From Oligoflexia bacterium (GTDB lineage: Bacteria; Bdellovibrionota; Bacteriovoracia; Bacteriovoracales; Bacteriovoracaceae), in the NCBI GenBank assembly GCA_015231955.1, contig JADGAN010000048.1:1-35325 (forward strand): 35,325 nucleotides of DNA, read 5' to 3'. Positions 23,307-31,939 of the stretch are shown here, one piece after another. Under the pieces are notes generated by a model. It was not told the DNA's origin and did not search any database. It saw nothing but the letters and a program-made list of their open reading frames with translations. Made by a program: the position numbers and the translations under genes. Every line of letters starts with the position of its first letter. Position 1 is the stretch's first letter.

Positions 23307-24347
23307 ATGAAAATTGCTGTTACTGGTGCAACAGGTACCATCGGAAAAATGTTGGTTCAAGAACTTTGGGGAAGTGATCACGAGCGCTATCAACTGCTGC
23401 TTTTCTCAAGAAATCTTGATCAAGCTAAAAAAATTTATCACAACCTGGGTATTTCTGCGGGGGCCATTGGTATTCAAGATGAACACCTGCAGTTTGAGAA
23501 GTGGATCCCAGGTGACCATTATCACCTTTTTCACGCTTTAAATCGCTTCTCTCCCGATGTGGTAATCCACCTCATGGGAGAAAATATCGCAGAGGGGAGT
23601 TGGAAGACTGCTAAGAAGCAGGCAATCCTGCGTAGTCGTGTTGACTCCGGTATTGAACTTTATCGTGCTATTAAGAGCTTGACCAAAAGGCCCTCTCTTT
23701 TTGTGCAGGCCTCGGCCATCGGAATCTATGCTAATGGAACAGCTTGCGATATTTGTGAAGAGAACGAGCGTGAGTGTCGCAGCAATAGCAGCAATGGAAA
23801 TGGAGCAACTGGAAGTGGTAGCGGGCCAAGTTTTCTCGCCTATGTGGTGCGCTCTTGGGAGGAGGCCACTGCTGAACTTGAGCGTTTGGGAGTTAAAAGG
23901 GTGATTGCTCGCTTTGCTCCTGTGCTTTCGATGGATGGGGGATTCTTAGTAAAGCTTGTCCCTTACTTCAAATGGTGTTTAGGTGTGGTTTTAGGGCCTG
24001 AGAAAGGGGGCCTTTCCTGGATTCATCACCAAGACGCCGTCTCTGCTCTCATCTATTTAATCGAGCACAAAGAGCTTCCTGGGGGCATCTACAACTTTAC
24101 TTCACCTAAACCGACGACGAATGCCTATTTTTTTCAAACTTTGGCCAAAAGACTTCACCGTCCTTTATGGCCGTTTACCTTTAACTTTTGTTTAAAACTT
24201 TTAATGGGACAGAAGGGAAGAGAGCTGATCATGACCGATAAGCGTGTGATTCCACAAAAGCTTTTAGATCTCGGTTTTATCTTTAAGTACCCGACTATTG
24301 AGCAGGCGATTGTCGACCTGATCAAGAGGAAGGAGAAGAGTGTTTAA
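23307..24347 (+). CDS. SDR39U1/TIGR01777-type NAD(P)-dependent epimerase-like protein
   Basis: 346 residues. The nucleotide-binding fingerprint is G7-x2-G10-x2-G13 in VTGATGTIG. Family blocks include VVIHLMGENIAEGSWKTAKK, SRVDSGIELYRAI, VQASAIGIYANG, SWIHHQDAVSALIYLIE and YNFTSPKPTTNAYFFQTLA. The family (YfcH, SDR39U1) is a widespread atypical SDR of unknown substrate. Unusual here is a low-complexity Ser/Asn/Gly insert of about 20 residues (about 159-178) where homologues have a short loop. The start is the ATG after GTGGGGGAAC. The next gene begins at the base after its stop, so the two form an operon. Confidence 0.85.
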   Translation: MKIAVTGATGTIGKMLVQELWGSDHERYQLLLFSRNLDQAKKIYHNLGISAGAIGIQDEHLQFEKWIPGDHYHLFHALNRFSPDVVIHLMGENIAEGSWKTAKKQAILRSRVDSGIELYRAIKSLTKRPSLFVQASAIGIYANGTACDICEENERECRSNSSNGNGATGSGSGPSFLAYVVRSWEEATAELERLGVKRVIARFAPVLSMDGGFLVKLVPYFKWCLGVVLGPEKGGLSWIHHQDAVSALIYLIEHKELPGGIYNFTSPKPTTNAYFFQTLAKRLHRPLWPFTFNFCLKLLMGQKGRELIMTDKRVIPQKLLDLGFIFKYPTIEQAIVDLIKRKEKSV

Positions 24348-25787
24348 ATGAAATGGCGAGTAAACGCAGGAAGAGTTTGGCAGATAGGGGGGATCGAACG
24401 CCATTTTGCAACTGGAAGCAGCGGCGAAGGCCCAGTTCTCTATTGGATGAGTCGTGAGCAACGGGTTTTTGATAATTGGTCGCTTCTTCACGCCTATGAG
24501 TGTGCAGAACGTGCTAATGTTCCTTTGGTGGTGCTCTTTGTGGTTATTCATAAATTTTTAGAGACTACAAAGAGACAACAGCACTTTATGCTCTACGGTC
24601 TAGTGGAGGTAAGAGAGGCCTTAAAATCTCTTGCTATCGATTTTGTGATGATGAAGTCGGATGATCCAGGGACAACAGTGGGTAATTTTGCCAAGAAAAT
24701 TGATGCTTCTTTGATTGTTACCGATTTTGATCCCCTACGAGTAAAACAGATTTGGCAGAAAAATTTGTTAAAAATTTTTGATGCTCCAGTAGTCTTAGTC
24801 GATGCTCGTAATATCGTTCCCTGTACGCTTGCTTCTTCAAAAGAGGAGTATGCGGCCTATACTATAAGGCCTAAGATTAAAAATCTGCTACCCGATTATT
24901 TAGAGGATTATCCTCCACTTAAAAAGCGTGCGGAGGTGCACTTTTTAGCTCTAAAGTCGAAGGTTAAATTAGAGAGCACCAATGATGTGGTCGCCCTAGT
25001 GGATACACTCGATATTGATCCACAGGTAGAGCTTAAAAGTTGTAACAAATTTAGGGGAGGAACCAAGGCCGCACTAACGGTGCTAGAGAGTTTTATAAAT
25101 GAACGGCTTCCTCGCTATGGAGAAGAGAGAAATAATCCTGTAGCGAGGATGACATCAGAACTCTCTCCTTACCTGCATTTTGGAAATATCTCTTCGCTTA
25201 CGATTTACCATCGGATTCATGCACTAAATGGGCACTTTAAAAAAAAGTATGCAGCATCCATTGAAGCATTCTTAGAAGAGTTAATTATCAGGAGAGAGCT
25301 TGCCGATAACTTTTGTTTTTATAATCGTCATTATGACTCATTAGAGGGCGCGAAGGAGTGGGCGCTTACCACTTTAAACGAACATCGCAAGGATAAGCGA
25401 GAATTTATCTATTCGCAGTCGGAACTTTTGCTCTCCAATACCCATGACCCCCTTTGGAACGCGGCACAGATGCAGTTGGTTCGCAATGGAAAGATGCATG
25501 GGTATTTGCGGATGTACTGGGCAAAGAAGATTTTAGAGTGGAGTGAAACAGCAGAAGAGGCCCTTAAGTGTGCCATCTATTTAAACGATAAATATTCATT
25601 GGATGGACACGATAGCAATGGGTATACGGGGATCTTGTGGGCGATTGCTGGAGTTCACGATCGTGCTTGGAGTGAAAGGCCCATCTTTGGAAAAATCCGC
25701 TATATGAGTTATCAGAGTCAGAGTAAAAAAATCAATGTCGATCGTTATCTTCAGTTGATTTTAGATGAAGGCAAGATGCTCTCTTGA
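24348..25787 (+). CDS. phr: Class II CPD photolyase (deoxyribodipyrimidine photolyase)
   Basis: 479 residues. It uses FAD and light to split UV-induced cyclobutane pyrimidine dimers. The N-terminal antenna-type domain has LYWMSREQRVFDNWSLLHAY. The C-terminal FAD domain has the class II blocks FLEELIIRRELADNFCFYN, NTHDPLWNAAQMQLV, GKMHGYLRMYWAKKILEW, LNDKYSLDGHDSNGY and RPIFGKIRYMSY. The length is normal. The ATG directly abuts the stop of the epimerase gene (TAA-ATG), with AGGAAGGAGAAG upstream. Its last 37 nt overlap the convergent FabZ-like gene. It implies an organism exposed to light. Co-occurrence with an SDR39U1-type gene may be functional, but this is not shown. Confidence 0.94.
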   Translation: MKWRVNAGRVWQIGGIERHFATGSSGEGPVLYWMSREQRVFDNWSLLHAYECAERANVPLVVLFVVIHKFLETTKRQQHFMLYGLVEVREALKSLAIDFVMMKSDDPGTTVGNFAKKIDASLIVTDFDPLRVKQIWQKNLLKIFDAPVVLVDARNIVPCTLASSKEEYAAYTIRPKIKNLLPDYLEDYPPLKKRAEVHFLALKSKVKLESTNDVVALVDTLDIDPQVELKSCNKFRGGTKAALTVLESFINERLPRYGEERNNPVARMTSELSPYLHFGNISSLTIYHRIHALNGHFKKKYAASIEAFLEELIIRRELADNFCFYNRHYDSLEGAKEWALTTLNEHRKDKREFIYSQSELLLSNTHDPLWNAAQMQLVRNGKMHGYLRMYWAKKILEWSETAEEALKCAIYLNDKYSLDGHDSNGYTGILWAIAGVHDRAWSERPIFGKIRYMSYQSQSKKINVDRYLQLILDEGKMLS

Positions 25788-26263
25788 TCCACTAGTACGC
25801 AGGCAAATTCACAAATTACCGCTAATTTACTACTCTCTTTAATGTAAGTTTTTCCTGTAAAGAAGAAGATATTTTTCATCTCTTCTTTTATTTCTACAAC
25901 CATGCGAAGGGTATCTTTGGGCCTTACCATTTGTTTAAAGCGAGTGGATTCAATTTTGGTGACTACGCCAATTTTGTTTTTATCCAGCGGACTACTGGCA
26001 CTATCTTCACTTCGAAGTTTAAGTAGTAGTCCACCGCTTTGAAAAAGCGCCTCACAAAGTAGTACTCCGGGCATCAGTGGTAATCCAGGAAAGTGTCCGC
26101 TCCAAAAGTTCTCCTCGCCACTTAAATACTTTTCAGTTTCAATCGCATGGCCATCACAAGAGACGATCTTGTCTACAAAGAGAAAGGGATCGCGTTGTGG
26201 AAGCCGACTGAGGATAGGATCAAAGGCAGGGGACTCTTGTCTGTTTTCTTTGGTGGTTTCCAC
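25751..26263 (-). CDS. fabZ: FabZ-like 3-hydroxyacyl-ACP dehydratase
   Basis: 170 residues, a hotdog fold. LPQRDPFLFVDKI is the family's LPHRxPFLLVD block. H57 in GHFPGLPLMPG and E71 in VLLCEALFQSGG are the expected catalytic pair. It dehydrates 3-hydroxyacyl-ACP. It is about 25 residues longer than typical FabZ, mostly a polar N-terminal extension and a short Ser/Asp-rich insert (about 84-92). The start is a GTG at 26263 with GGAGGG 8 nt upstream inside the end of the FabG-like gene, 2 nt after that gene's stop, so the two are coupled. With no other fatty-acid genes nearby, it may serve a specialised acyl pathway and not bulk synthesis. Confidence 0.85.
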   Translation of the reverse strand: METTKENRQESPAFDPILSRLPQRDPFLFVDKIVSCDGHAIETEKYLSGEENFWSGHFPGLPLMPGVLLCEALFQSGGLLLKLRSEDSASSPLDKNKIGVVTKIESTRFKQMVRPKDTLRMVVEIKEEMKNIFFFTGKTYIKESSKLAVICEFACVLVDQESILPSSKIN

Positions 26264-26265
26264 GG

Positions 26266-27033
26266 TTATAGCCCTCCGCTGACGCGTAGGCAGCTTCCTG
26301 TGATGTAAGAGGAGCGACGATGAGCGAGCGCTAGCACTGCAAAGGCCACTTCGGAAACTTTTCCAAAACGGCGCAGAGGAACCTCTTTTTGATAACTCTC
26401 TTTCTGCTCTGGCGAGAGGTCGCTTAAGAGTTCGGTTTCAATAAAGCCTGGTTCCACCACATTGACGGTGATATTTTTTCTTGCCACCTCTTTGGCCAGT
26501 GATTTGGAGAAACCAACCAGGGCGGCCTTAGTCGACGAGTAGTTGGTTTGCCCAGGAAGGCCTAAATCTCCACCGATAGAACCGATATTGATAATGCGAC
26601 CATAGCGATTGGAGAGAAAGTGCAAGACTGCATACTTACTCATCAAGAAGGTTCCTGTTAAATTGGTATCTAGAACGCTCTGCCAATGCTCTAAACTCAT
26701 CGTGGCCGCCAGGGAGTCACGACGGATACCGGCGTTGTTGACTAGGATTTCAATGGAAGGGTGAGAAGAGGTCACCTCCTCATAAAACATCTTTACTTCA
26801 CTTTCGTTACAAACATTGCATTTTGCAATCTGGAGTGTGCCAGGAAGTTTCTCCTCTTCAATCATTTTTATGGTCTCATGGTAGAATTTTTTTGCCGCAG
26901 CTTCATTTTGCCCCCAAGTTGCAATAACTGTGGCCGCACCAGCACGAAGAAATTCTTCGCAAATTCCTCTCCCAATGCCGCGTGTACCACCAGTGACGAT
27001 TGCTCGCTGTTCAAAAAGTGTAAAATCATTCAT
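26266..27033 (-). CDS. fabG: FabG-like short-chain dehydrogenase (3-oxoacyl-ACP reductase type)
   Basis: 255 residues, a classical SDR: cofactor motif TGGTRGIG (14-21), NNAG (99-102), and the catalytic set N124, S152 (NIGSIGG) and Y165-x3-K169 (NYSSTKA). The ending ITGSCLRVSGGL matches the FabG-type TGQxxxVDGG region. It would reduce 3-oxoacyl-ACP with NADPH; other SDR substrates are possible. GGGAG lies about 10 nt before the ATG. It is the first gene of a two-gene unit with the FabZ-like dehydratase, which supports an acyl-ACP role. One short insertion (about 55-68) follows the Rossmann beta-2/alpha-3 region. Confidence 0.88.
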   Translation of the reverse strand: MNDFTLFEQRAIVTGGTRGIGRGICEEFLRAGAATVIATWGQNEAAAKKFYHETIKMIEEEKLPGTLQIAKCNVCNESEVKMFYEEVTSSHPSIEILVNNAGIRRDSLAATMSLEHWQSVLDTNLTGTFLMSKYAVLHFLSNRYGRIINIGSIGGDLGLPGQTNYSSTKAALVGFSKSLAKEVARKNITVNVVEPGFIETELLSDLSPEQKESYQKEVPLRRFGKVSEVAFAVLALAHRRSSYITGSCLRVSGGL

Positions 27034-27059
27034 GAATAAAAACTCCCTTTACTGAATAC

Positions 27060-27106
27060 CGCTACAAGGTAGCGTGTGTGAGCACACTTTGTCACACGAT
27101 TTTTTT
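27060..27106. promoter_or_regulatory. Two dyads and a T-run between fabG and the small membrane gene
   Basis: CGCTAC-AAG-GTAGCG (27060-27074) is a 6-bp stem with a 3-base loop. Immediately after it, GTGTGA (27076-27081) and TCACAC (27092-27097) are inverted with 10 bases between, followed by GA and seven Ts (27100-27106). On the plus strand this looks like an intrinsic terminator. Since no plus-strand gene lies upstream, it may instead be an operator for the divergent genes or end a short unseen transcript. Confidence 0.35.
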
Positions 27107-27181
27107 GACTTTGCTTGGAGTTGGTGCCATGCTTTTGCAAATTAACGATTCACAGTTGGTAATAGCGTACGGAGTAATACA

Positions 27182-27352
27182 ATGTTGATTAGGATTTTTA
27201 TCTTAGCGGTCTTTGTCTATTTAGGAATGAAAATATATCGCGCCTATAAAATTTATAAACAGATTAAGTCACAACATTTACACAGGAGTGTACATACTCG
27301 AAAAAAACATCAGGGTGATGTTGTGGAAGCAGAGTTTAGAGAAATTAAATAG
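27182..27352 (+). CDS. Small single-pass membrane protein
   Basis: A 56-residue frame with a good Shine-Dalgarno sequence (GGAG 27171-27174, 7-nt spacer). The N-terminal IRIFILAVFVYLGMKIY is a membrane segment. Basic residues follow (RAYKIYKQIK, RKKHQ), and the protein ends in an acidic tail, DVVEAEFREIK. This charge pattern predicts one helix with a cytoplasmic C terminus. The VEAEFREI-type tail seems familiar from small membrane proteins of delta-proteobacteria-like genomes, but I cannot name a family. It is a likely real gene, too short for many gene finders. Confidence 0.6.
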   Translation: MLIRIFILAVFVYLGMKIYRAYKIYKQIKSQHLHRSVHTRKKHQGDVVEAEFREIK

Positions 27353-27388
27353 CTTTCGATCAACAAGAGTAAAGAGATAGAAAGGCAT

Positions 27389-27418
27389 TTGCCAAAACTT
27401 TGTAGATAAAGGTATACA
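27389..27418 (+). promoter_or_regulatory. Candidate sigma-70-type promoter for the subtilisin gene
   Basis: TTGCCA (27389-27394) and TATACA (27413-27418) with an 18-bp spacer lie 45 bp before the ATG of the subtilisin lipoprotein gene. The ribosome-binding site GAGGGG follows about 9 nt before the start. The match is fair, not perfect. Confidence 0.35.
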
Positions 27419-27462
27419 TGTTGCTTAGGTTAATAGTTTGAGATTAAAGAGGGGATTCTACT

Positions 27463-30400
27463 ATGAGAAAATTAGCGTTTGTACGCAGCGTGAGTGTTTT
27501 GCTGGTAATTTTCACACTTAGCTTTGCCTGTACTTCAAAAATACCAGAAATGAAAAGTTTGAGTGCTCAACAAAATCCAGAGTTACAATTACTCCAGAAG
27601 CTGGTTGCAAGTGAGAAAAAATCACTAGAAAGTGGCCACAAACCAGAGCGCTTTATTGCTATCTTTTCACCGCAAGAGTTCTTAGAGGCGGAGATGGCGC
27701 TAAGAAAAAATGGGGCCACCATTTTATTTCGTGAGGAGAAGAGTGGTTACTTGCACTTTGAGTCCTTGGCAAGTGATGCACTAAAAGTTCTAGAGCATCA
27801 AGTACCTCAAAGTTTGCTAGTGGATCGTCCCACTCGCTATGAACATTTTAAAATTGCCAAGGAAGATCTTCCCGGTGTGCCTAAATCCAATGGGAATAGA
27901 GGGAGAGTGACACCACCAGTTCCTAAAGATACCTACTCCATTCATATGACAAAATCGGACGCTTTAGTGGAGAGTTTCAAAAGTGAGTATGGAGTAGAAC
28001 TTGATGGTAGTTCTACTACCATTGCTGTTTTTGATACAGGCCTTGATATCACCAGAACCGATGTCTTTCAAGATCGTATTGTAGGTCTTCGTAGTTTACG
28101 AGATAGAGATGTTGCCTATATGACAAAGGCCACAGAGAGTGTGATTGATGGTAAAACCTATTTTACAGGAAGTATCGATGGTATCGCTTTGCGAATTTTA
28201 CGCACGCCTCGTTTGCAGGATGCAGATCGCGACTATTACATTGGATATTTTTCAGAAAAGCAATTTTCCAATTATAACGGCTATGCCAATTACGACTTTA
28301 ATCAAGATAAAAAAGATAGCGGCATCTATACTGTAATTGCCTTTAGAGACGTTGAGGGAGAGTTTGTCGCTTACATCAATGTAAACGATACAGCAACCTA
28401 TGGGGAAGAGCGCGGTGATCGTTCGATAGAGGATGAAAATAAACTGATGGATTTTAATTGGGTGGCCAAACACTATGAGGGAGAAAAGCGCTTTGTGGTC
28501 AACGAAAAAAATCCTATGAAGAGTTATTATCGTTATACGACACGAATGGATTTGTTAAATGCAAGTGGAGCACTGACAAAAGATAGAAACAAAGGGGTGA
28601 TGAATCTTGCGATCAATATGGAGCGTGGACGTGAATTAACTGAGGATGGAAGCGCTTTTAAACTTGTGCGCAAAGAAGAGAGTGGTCAAGAGATTTATAA
28701 GATTGGTATTGTCGGTTTTGATATCAATGGGCATGGAACCTTTTGTGCTGCCATTGCCGCTGGTAACAATGCACTTGCACCGGAGTTAAACCCCGCTACC
28801 ACCAAGGCAAAAATCGTAGGTGTCTCCTTTTTAGGAGGAGGATCTAGGGATGGCGATTTTTTTGATGAAATGCTAAGAACAATTGCTAATTATTCAAACG
28901 TGGTTTTTAGTTTTAGTTTTGGTAGTAGCTTTGAGATCAACGATGTCCAAAGTTCTGGTGCTAAAATTTACGATGCCCTTGCCAGAACCCACTCCGCAGC
29001 GGTGATCAAGGCCGCAGGCAACGATGGACCCTCCTTTAAAAGCATGGGTACAGAGGTTTCGGAAGCGATGATCTCTGTTGCAAACTACCTGGGATCGAAC
29101 TCTAAACGCATCCATAGCGGTGGAAATTTCGAGGAGAATAAGTATTTTATCTCTCCTTCCTCCTCACGAGGACCAACTATGGATGGTGCTTTAAAACCCG
29201 ATATTGGGGCCCCTGGATGGGTATTAGCAGCGATGCCGCTCTCTGCACACTTAGGTGAAGGGGAGACTCGCCATAGCTATCAATATTGGCCAGGAACCTC
29301 GATGGCCACTCCGAATGTGGCAAGTGTGGTTGCACTGCTTTATGATGCTGCTACAAAAGCGGGAATGAGAAAAGCTGACGCTCTCCCCGCAGTTTCTCTT
29401 GATAAGATTCATTTAGCACTAAAAAATGCGGCCCTACCCTACGATAGTGTCGTCTACATAGAGAAAAAAGGCGATGTGGTCAGTGATTACCAAGTCATGA
29501 AGCGTGAAATCTCTTGGCCCGAAGGTGGTGCAGGGAGAGTGAATGCGCTGGGGGCCTGGGAAGTCTTAAAAAAGATTGCAGATGAGGAGCAGGTGAACTT
29601 TTATGTAACCACTACAGCTTCAAAGATTGCCGATTACCCAAGGGCAGAGTCGCGCGGGTACTTTAATATTGATAAAATCGATAACTCTATCGATTTTAGT
29701 GTGAGCTTTGCTTACTCCAAAGAGAACTCTTTTCTCGATACCGATGATCTGGCAAAGCATGAGCGCTTTATTTTAAAAATTCCCAGCGACATTGATTGGC
29801 TCTCCTTCGATCTTTTAAGAGAGCAAAAAGAGCGCTATATCGATGTGTTTGCTAGTGAGCAAACGGCAATCAAACTTTTTGTTCGCACAGAAAAACTTTT
29901 AGAGCATGGCCGTTTAAAGGGTGGCATTCACCATGCCGTGGTCAAAGGATTTAATTTGCGCCATCAAGAGTTTTTTGATTTTGCCTTTCCTGTTACAGTG
30001 CTTGGGTATGATACCAAGTTTGATCCTATCTTGGATAAGAGTCATTTAGAGCGGCAAGGCTTTATCCCTTCTGGTGACTTTGTTCGCTACTTTTTGCCTT
30101 TGTGGAAAAAGGATAACGCTCTTTTACTCGATTTGGATGTATCAGGAGCAACTCCTGGAATGGTTGCTATGGAACTTTATCGCTTCGGTCATGCACTACC
30201 TGAGGGAAAAATTGAGCGTCTCTCCAGATGGGCCATTGGATCTTCTGAATTTGGAGATGGGCGTTCGCACCTTCGTTATATTGTAAGTGATCTTCCAGCA
30301 GGACTTTACGAGGTGGTTTTAACTGCCGATGAAAATAGTCCTTACACCTTTAGTGGTGCCAGTGGATCGTACTTTAATTTTCGCGCAAGTGAGTTTGCAC

Positions 30401-31086
30401 TAGAGGTGGGAGAGATGAGTGTGAGAAGCGATGGCACCTCCACCAGCATTACTCTTCGCGACTGTCGCAATGCTGGTAGTTATCTGCGAATGGCCCATGC
30501 GGAGGTTAATTTTGCAGGAGCAAAATTAAATCGTACAGTACGTGTGCACGATCAAGAGAGTGTGGAGGTTCCCATCCACGTTCCTAATGGGTTTGACGAA
30601 ATCATTATCAACACAAGCTATCTTGGTGGTGAGGAGAAGATGGATATCGATCTCACACTCACCTCAGACGACTCTTCCATCGAGCTTGCCACCTCGGGAG
30701 GGCCTACCGCCACGGAAGAGATTAGAAGTAAAATTGCACCCGGTGAGTATCGCTTAAAGATTTTAGGCTATGCCATTACCAATGCTAGCAAAGAAGCCGA
30801 TTTTACCCTATCGATCAAGCAGCGGATGAAAACAGGGGTGAGCATCTCAAAATCGTTTAAAATCTTGCAACGCCTTGGAGAAGGTGAAACGCGTACTCTT
30901 GGTTACAACTATAGGTGGCCTTCAGGGCACATTTACGATTTAGAGAGTAGCTTTGTAAAGACGCTGGTAAATTTACCAGAAAAATTGCTTACTGGTGCTT
31001 ACACTCCAATCATTGAAGTCGATATTGGCGCTCTCTATGGGACGACGATGCAAGAGCAAGTCTCTCTCTTTAGAAGGGAGTTGTAG
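27463..31086 (+). CDS. Large subtilisin-family (S8) lipoprotein protease with tripeptidyl-peptidase-II-like architecture
   Basis: 1207 residues. A signal peptide ends in the lipobox LSFAC (Cys23), so it is membrane-anchored. Residues about 60-125 look like an inhibitor I9-type prodomain. The catalytic triad is D191 (IAVFDTGLDI), H424 (NGHGTFCAAIAAGN) and S613 (WPGTSMATPNVAS), with oxyanion N520 (AAGNDGPS). The Asp-His distance (233) is far above the 30-60 of ordinary subtilisins. The Asp-His and His-Ser (189) distances resemble those of eukaryotic tripeptidyl peptidase II (about 220 and 185). Insert residues such as GIYTVIAFRDVEGEFVAYIN and NLAINMERG also recall TPP II. A C-terminal beta-rich region of about 550 residues follows. 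It is probably an active exopeptidase or endopeptidase in the periplasm or on the surface. An exported gene follows after 1 nt. Confidence 0.88.
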   Translation: MRKLAFVRSVSVLLVIFTLSFACTSKIPEMKSLSAQQNPELQLLQKLVASEKKSLESGHKPERFIAIFSPQEFLEAEMALRKNGATILFREEKSGYLHFESLASDALKVLEHQVPQSLLVDRPTRYEHFKIAKEDLPGVPKSNGNRGRVTPPVPKDTYSIHMTKSDALVESFKSEYGVELDGSSTTIAVFDTGLDITRTDVFQDRIVGLRSLRDRDVAYMTKATESVIDGKTYFTGSIDGIALRILRTPRLQDADRDYYIGYFSEKQFSNYNGYANYDFNQDKKDSGIYTVIAFRDVEGEFVAYINVNDTATYGEERGDRSIEDENKLMDFNWVAKHYEGEKRFVVNEKNPMKSYYRYTTRMDLLNASGALTKDRNKGVMNLAINMERGRELTEDGSAFKLVRKEESGQEIYKIGIVGFDINGHGTFCAAIAAGNNALAPELNPATTKAKIVGVSFLGGGSRDGDFFDEMLRTIANYSNVVFSFSFGSSFEINDVQSSGAKIYDALARTHSAAVIKAAGNDGPSFKSMGTEVSEAMISVANYLGSNSKRIHSGGNFEENKYFISPSSSRGPTMDGALKPDIGAPGWVLAAMPLSAHLGEGETRHSYQYWPGTSMATPNVASVVALLYDAATKAGMRKADALPAVSLDKIHLALKNAALPYDSVVYIEKKGDVVSDYQVMKREISWPEGGAGRVNALGAWEVLKKIADEEQVNFYVTTTASKIADYPRAESRGYFNIDKIDNSIDFSVSFAYSKENSFLDTDDLAKHERFILKIPSDIDWLSFDLLREQKERYIDVFASEQTAIKLFVRTEKLLEHGRLKGGIHHAVVKGFNLRHQEFFDFAFPVTVLGYDTKFDPILDKSHLERQGFIPSGDFVRYFLPLWKKDNALLLDLDVSGATPGMVAMELYRFGHALPEGKIERLSRWAIGSSEFGDGRSHLRYIVSDLPAGLYEVVLTADENSPYTFSGASGSYFNFRASEFALEVGEMSVRSDGTSTSITLRDCRNAGSYLRMAHAEVNFAGAKLNRTVRVHDQESVEVPIHVPNGFDEIIINTSYLGGEEKMDIDLTLTSDDSSIELATSGGPTATEEIRSKIAPGEYRLKILGYAITNASKEADFTLSIKQRMKTGVSISKSFKILQRLGEGETRTLGYNYRWPSGHIYDLESSFVKTLVNLPEKLLTGAYTPIIEVDIGALYGTTMQEQVSLFRREL

Positions 31087-31087
31087 T

Positions 31088-31939
31088 ATGAAAAGAGGTT
31101 CGATCGTGGCCACTGCGCTCTTATTGATGAGTTCTATGAGTGCGAGTGCGCTTACCAGCACAGAAAATTACTATTGTAACATCAACACACTTCCAGAAAA
31201 GAGTGCAGTGGCCACTTCGAAGCTTCATGAGTTTGCCAAACCCTTTATTTTTGAAAAGGATGGAGTAAAGAGCAAGTTTAAAGAGGTTGAACTCTTTATG
31301 TGGAATCAAAATCAAAAGTTAAATCTGAAGATTAAAGATGCCACTCGTAAGTTAGAGATCAACACCCACTACCCAGCAGCTACTCCTGAAATTGTCTTAA
31401 AGTGGAACGAGTTTAAATTGCAATGCCTAACTCAAACAAAATGGGAAGAGCTTGCAGACGAAGGAGAGAAGTTGCTCTTCCCCGTTCCACTCACCGACGA
31501 TAGCAACCTTATCCACTACAAAACACGCATGAGCATCTTGTTGCTTGCTGATATCGCCGTTAAGTATGTCGAAGGGGATACAGAACGCGATAAGATGAAA
31601 GAGGTTTTCTTTCAGCGTGGGCAAATTGTCGCCAAAACAGATAACAACAGTGATTGGTGTCTTTTCCAGCTACAAAGAAAGTTTGACCAGGACCTCGTGA
31701 TCGAACAAGCAACAGAGATTCCTGTACTCTCTGTCTCCACGTACAACAACAGCAACAACTTCTTTGTCATAAACTACAACTTTATTGACTTAAACAAAGC
31801 AACTAAAGGTTTTGAGACCTCTGAGTGGGCGGCCTTTATGCTTAAATGCAAGATCTCCACGATGCGAACACTGACCTACAAACTTTTTAAAGAGATCACC
31901 GGCAACCGCTTTGTACTTAACATTCAACCTCTAAAATAA
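31088..31939 (+). CDS. Exported protein of unknown function, coupled to the subtilisin gene
   Basis: 283 residues. ATG 31088 is chosen because GGGAG sits just upstream and a clear signal peptide follows (MKRGSIVATALLLMSSMSASA, cleavage about residue 21). Frames starting at 30995 run through the protease gene and lose this. The mature part is mixed alpha/beta, with four cysteines (in NYYCN, KLQCL, DWCLF and MLKCK), suggesting one or two disulfides. No family is recognised. A 1-nt gap to the protease gene implies co-translation. A chaperone, inhibitor or cofactor role for the protease is possible but unproven. The 3' end overlaps the convergent gene by 16 nt. Confidence 0.8.
   Translation: MKRGSIVATALLLMSSMSASALTSTENYYCNINTLPEKSAVATSKLHEFAKPFIFEKDGVKSKFKEVELFMWNQNQKLNLKIKDATRKLEINTHYPAATPEIVLKWNEFKLQCLTQTKWEELADEGEKLLFPVPLTDDSNLIHYKTRMSILLLADIAVKYVEGDTERDKMKEVFFQRGQIVAKTDNNSDWCLFQLQRKFDQDLVIEQATEIPVLSVSTYNNSNNFFVINYNFIDLNKATKGFETSEWAAFMLKCKISTMRTLTYKLFKEITGNRFVLNIQPLK

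Noticed and set aside
27076-27097. CRP-like site TGTGA...TCACA
   Set aside because: The half-sites are separated by 10 bases, not the 6 expected for CRP, so I describe it only as a dyad.
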